Assembly: GCA_964437595.1 (NCBI GenBank)
Contig: CAYTHO010000018.1
Span: 1 to 64,000, forward strand
Origin: DSYU01 sp964437595
GTDB lineage: Bacteria; Chloroflexota; Anaerolineae; Anaerolineales; Anaerolineaceae
Length of the DNA stretch: 64,000 nucleotides
Reading direction: 5' to 3'
The translations under genes were made by a program, and so were the position numbers. The notes under the pieces were generated by a model. That model was given only the letters and a program-made list of their open reading frames with translations. It searched no databases and was not told where the DNA came from. Shown here piece after piece: positions 61,896 to 64,000 of the stretch; the stretch's first letter is position 1, and each line of letters begins with the position of its first letter.

Positions 61896-62633
61896 TTATT
61901 GGGAGGTTGAATTTCCATTATTCTGTGCCCATTCTATCCAATGTTTAAGATCACCCTCACTTATACCTTCTGGCAGAGCCCATCCTCTCCGGTAAAGCTC
62001 TAACATGTCTTGCATATATTTGGCAATCAGTAAATACCGAAAGTTATCAAAGTTTGGTGCTGTTCGAACCCTCAGCTCGAATGGAAAATCTGGATAATTA
62101 CTATTAATGAATGTTTTCCAATCAATTCCTCCTCCATTAGCATCTCCGGAAGCTTGATATAAAACCACACGAGACTCTGGGGTACTGAATTCCCCATTTT
62201 GGGCCAGGGCGGCTACTATTAACATGTCGTCTGCGGTACATCCTTGACAATTTTCCAGCGCCTTTCCAATTCTAGCTTGCATTATTGTTCCTGCATCAGC
62301 TGGATTTTGCGGGTTCAAATTCCCCAAACCGAGTTCATTTAATTCTTCTGAGCCTATTTGTGCTAGCCCGTAGCCTGATGGGCCAGATCTTATATCACCT
62401 ACTATATTGTCCAGCACTCCTGAGAATTGCCCTTGAACAGCGAGGCCAGCAGCAACCTGTATAGATCCTGTACTTCGATCCATCGCAGAATCAGCCATAG
62501 CAACACCTTGGTAATCGGGAATGTATCCTAACATAATTAAATACTCATAACCTCCAAAAATAACACCCGCAGCTAGCAAGATAAGAAGAGGGTTATGTCC
62601 GGTAGGATCTGTATATTTAACTGGGTTATTTCG
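61896..62633 (-). pseudogene. C-terminal fragment of an RHS-repeat protein, cut by an IS element
   Basis: The fragment begins at RNNPVKYTDPTGH, the C-terminal end of the RHS core, and continues for about 230 residues as a variable tip. The tip has a hydrophobic segment (LLILLAAGVIFGGYEYLIML) and a central block SGPSGYGLAQIGSEELNELG with NCQGCTADDMLIVAALAQNG, which recalls a lysozyme-like or transglycosylase-like fold. The N-terminal RHS barrel is missing, because the IS110 element inserts at about 62634. It has no start, so it is counted as broken. The AT-rich composition is typical of horizontally shuffled tips. Confidence 0.75.
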
Positions 62634-62654
62634 CGTGTGTGGGGCAAGAAACAA

Positions 62655-62872
62655 GGAAGGTCCAGGGACGCCTGGAAACCTTTCAACCGGGTAGGGCCGG
62701 GCGGTACACTTGCAGTTGAGTGAGCAGGGATGCCGCCCGGGAGAGGCATTCAGGCCCATCGGGTATGCGTATGGGACGGCTGCGCTAGACGCAGAGAGCC
62801 CGCTCGACGTGTGTGATGGACCTGCTCGATTCCGCTCGACTGAGAAATCCCTTAGGGGATCAGCTCGATGCC
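62655..62872 (+). ncRNA. Candidate IS110 bridge RNA
   Basis: Three structured parts follow one another. (1) A 5' stem-loop: GGAAGGT-CCAGG-GACG-CCTGG-AA-ACCTTTC (62655-62684). (2) A loop domain closed by CCGGGCGG (62697-62704) and CCGCCCGG (62733-62740) with 28 unpaired or weakly paired nt. (3) A larger domain closed by GGCAT (62745-62749) and ATGCC (62868-62872) that contains CTGCG-N5-CGCAG (62780-62794) and ATCCC-N4-GGGAT (62847-62860). This 5' hairpin plus two loop domains is the layout of the IS110/IS621 bridge RNA, which guides recombination. No promoter was identified and the guide pairing was not found by eye. Confidence 0.5.
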
Positions 62873-62951
62873 ATGTGTGAAACCTTGTCCTGAAAAATCG
62901 GTCCTCCCGGTTCCTCTTTTCATCTGTGGGTTCGCCTGAAAGGAGGTTGTG

Positions 62952-64000
62952 ATGAAACCCACCCGTTTTCTCGGTCTGGATATCCACAAACACTATCTGG
63001 TCGCCATCGGCGTGGATAAAGATCAGAACCAGGTCTACGGCCCCAAGCGGGTCGAATGGCCGGAGTTCGAGGCGTGGATCGAGCGTGACCTGCTGCCTAC
63101 CGACTCGGTGGTGGTAGAGATGACCACCAACACCTGGCAGGTGTACGACACGCTCCTTCCGAAGGTTTACAACGTCACCGTTGTCCATCCCCCAGATGTG
63201 AAAGCCATCGTCAAAGCGCGGGTGATGAACGACAAGCGCGCCGCCCTTATCCTGGCCCAGCTGCATGCCGCGAACGTGCTGCCCGGCATCTGGGTGCCTG
63301 ATGAGCATACCCGCGAGCTGCGTGCTCTGGTCGCCCAGCGGCACAAGATGGGCGTGCTAGGCGCTATCGCCAAAAATCGCCTGCATTCCGTCATCCATCG
63401 CCACCATTTCATCCCGCCGGAAGGCTTTGAGCTGTTTCACCCCATGACCCGTCCCTGGTGGGAAGGGTTGAAGGTCAAGCCATTGGAGAAGGTCAATATC
63501 CTCTCCGACCTGGACACCCTGGCCTTTGCCCAGCAGCAAAAGAACAAGCTGGAAGAGGTGATGGGCCAGGAAGCCGCCAAGGATGAACGCATCCCACTGT
63601 TGATCCAGATCCCCGGCATTGGGCTACTCACCGCCCTCACTATTATCGCTGCCATCGGCACCATCACCCGCTTCCCGGATGCCCGCCACCTGGTCGGCTA
63701 CGCGGGCATGGGCACCAGCGTGCACGACTCCGGCGAGAGCCATACCACCGGGCGGATCACCAAAACCGGGCGGCGCGATCTACGCGCGGCAGTGGTGGAA
63801 GCCGCCAACAACGCCGTAATGCATCATCCGTTCTGGAAAAAAGAACTGGCCCGGCTGGAACCCCGCCTGGGAAGAAGCAAAGCGATCGTTGCTATTGCCC
63901 GCAAGTTGCTGATTACCGTCTGGAATGTGCTGATGAAAGAAGTATTGGATAAGCACGCTGATCCGCGCAGCATTGCCTGTTCGTTGTTTGCCACGGCTTA
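62952..64000 (+). CDS. IS110-family transposase (C terminus cut by window edge)
   Basis: At least 349 aa. The N-terminal RuvC-like domain has LGLDIHKHYLVAIG (first Asp) and VVVEMTTNTW (Glu). The third-fourth site is MNDKRAALILAQLHAANVLP, where the usual D-x-x-D-A is D-K-R-A-A, so the fourth acidic residue is Ala. The C-terminal Tnp domain has IPLLIQIPGIGLLTALTIIA, GYAGMGTSVHDSGESHTTGR and TKTGRRDLRAAVVEAA, including the catalytic-Ser region. AAGGAGG is 5 nt before the ATG. The enzyme moves the element by RNA-guided recombination in characterised relatives. Confidence 0.85.
   Translation, partial: MKPTRFLGLDIHKHYLVAIGVDKDQNQVYGPKRVEWPEFEAWIERDLLPTDSVVVEMTTNTWQVYDTLLPKVYNVTVVHPPDVKAIVKARVMNDKRAALILAQLHAANVLPGIWVPDEHTRELRALVAQRHKMGVLGAIAKNRLHSVIHRHHFIPPEGFELFHPMTRPWWEGLKVKPLEKVNILSDLDTLAFAQQQKNKLEEVMGQEAAKDERIPLLIQIPGIGLLTALTIIAAIGTITRFPDARHLVGYAGMGTSVHDSGESHTTGRITKTGRRDLRAAVVEAANNAVMHHPFWKKELARLEPRLGRSKAIVAIARKLLITVWNVLMKEVLDKHADPRSIACSLFATA

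Larger units (their letters stand above)
62634..64000 (+). mobile_element. IS110-family insertion sequence (left end and transposase, truncated by the window)
   Basis: The left boundary is placed where RHS coding homology stops (62630-62640). The left non-coding region of about 310 nt is highly structured and is followed by a transposase gene that runs off the right edge. IS110-type elements have no terminal inverted repeats and do not duplicate the target, which fits the lack of a visible repeat at the junction. The right end is not in view. Confidence 0.8.

Noticed and set aside
61896..63344. 482-codon minus-strand frame running through both the RHS tip and the IS element
   Set aside because: Only the part up to about 62633 is RHS coding. 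The rest is the antisense of the IS110 left end and transposase.

Overview
The window looks like chromosome from a Chloroflexota bacterium (Anaerolineae-like), high in GC over most of its length. Taxonomy is inferred from content: a complete alternative complex III (actABCDEF) operon, secreted proteins carrying a Tyr/Phe-Leu-Pro-hydrophobic segment, many small DUF and GNAT genes, and several apparently leaderless starts. No rRNA, tRNA, CRISPR array or replication origin was seen.

Layout. 1-5.2 kb: M28-peptidase remnant, unknown proteins, a methyltransferase, small membrane proteins and a flavoprotein lacking its redox cysteines. 5.3-8.4 kb: a three-gene ABC-2 exporter behind a consensus promoter. 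8.4-18.4 kb: SanA/YdcF-type protein, DUF2087 regulator, secreted RNase T2, mannonate dehydratase (uxuA), a frameshifted beta-propeller gene, an NBR1-like lipoprotein, a UroD-like enzyme and a CAP-domain protein. 18.5-26.3 kb: the act operon (minus strand), encoding a quinol-oxidising respiratory complex. 26.4-33.7 kb: housekeeping and unknown genes (HIT, DinB-like, NAGPA-like, DedA-like), then a tetR-flavoprotein-adenosine deaminase operon with a palindromic operator. 33.8-45.3 kb: a carbohydrate-use region with an Opp-type ABC transporter, a Gfo/Idh/MocA dehydrogenase and a TIM-barrel isomerase in one minus-strand operon, a divergent lacI and a convergent xylB. 45.3-50.2 kb: methyltransferase, DUF2089/SHOCT pair, membrane protein, a previously uncalled 53-aa membrane protein, hexose-phosphate mutarotase and a second CAP protein. 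50.2-60.9 kb: GNAT, Nudix, a 1015-aa helicase, a receiver-only response regulator and small families. 61.1-64 kb: an AT-richer island holding the C-terminal end of an RHS protein, a lipoprotein, and an IS110-family element that truncates the RHS gene and runs off the window.

The genes suggest aerobic or facultative respiration through ACIII and use of plant-type sugars (uronate, xylulose, oligosaccharide import). The least ordinary signals are the IS110 element with a candidate bridge RNA and an Ala at an expected catalytic Asp; two REP-like repeat families, one of which supplies stop codons to host genes; four starts placed 6-7 nt after a -10 box; and the coupled 53-aa membrane protein.
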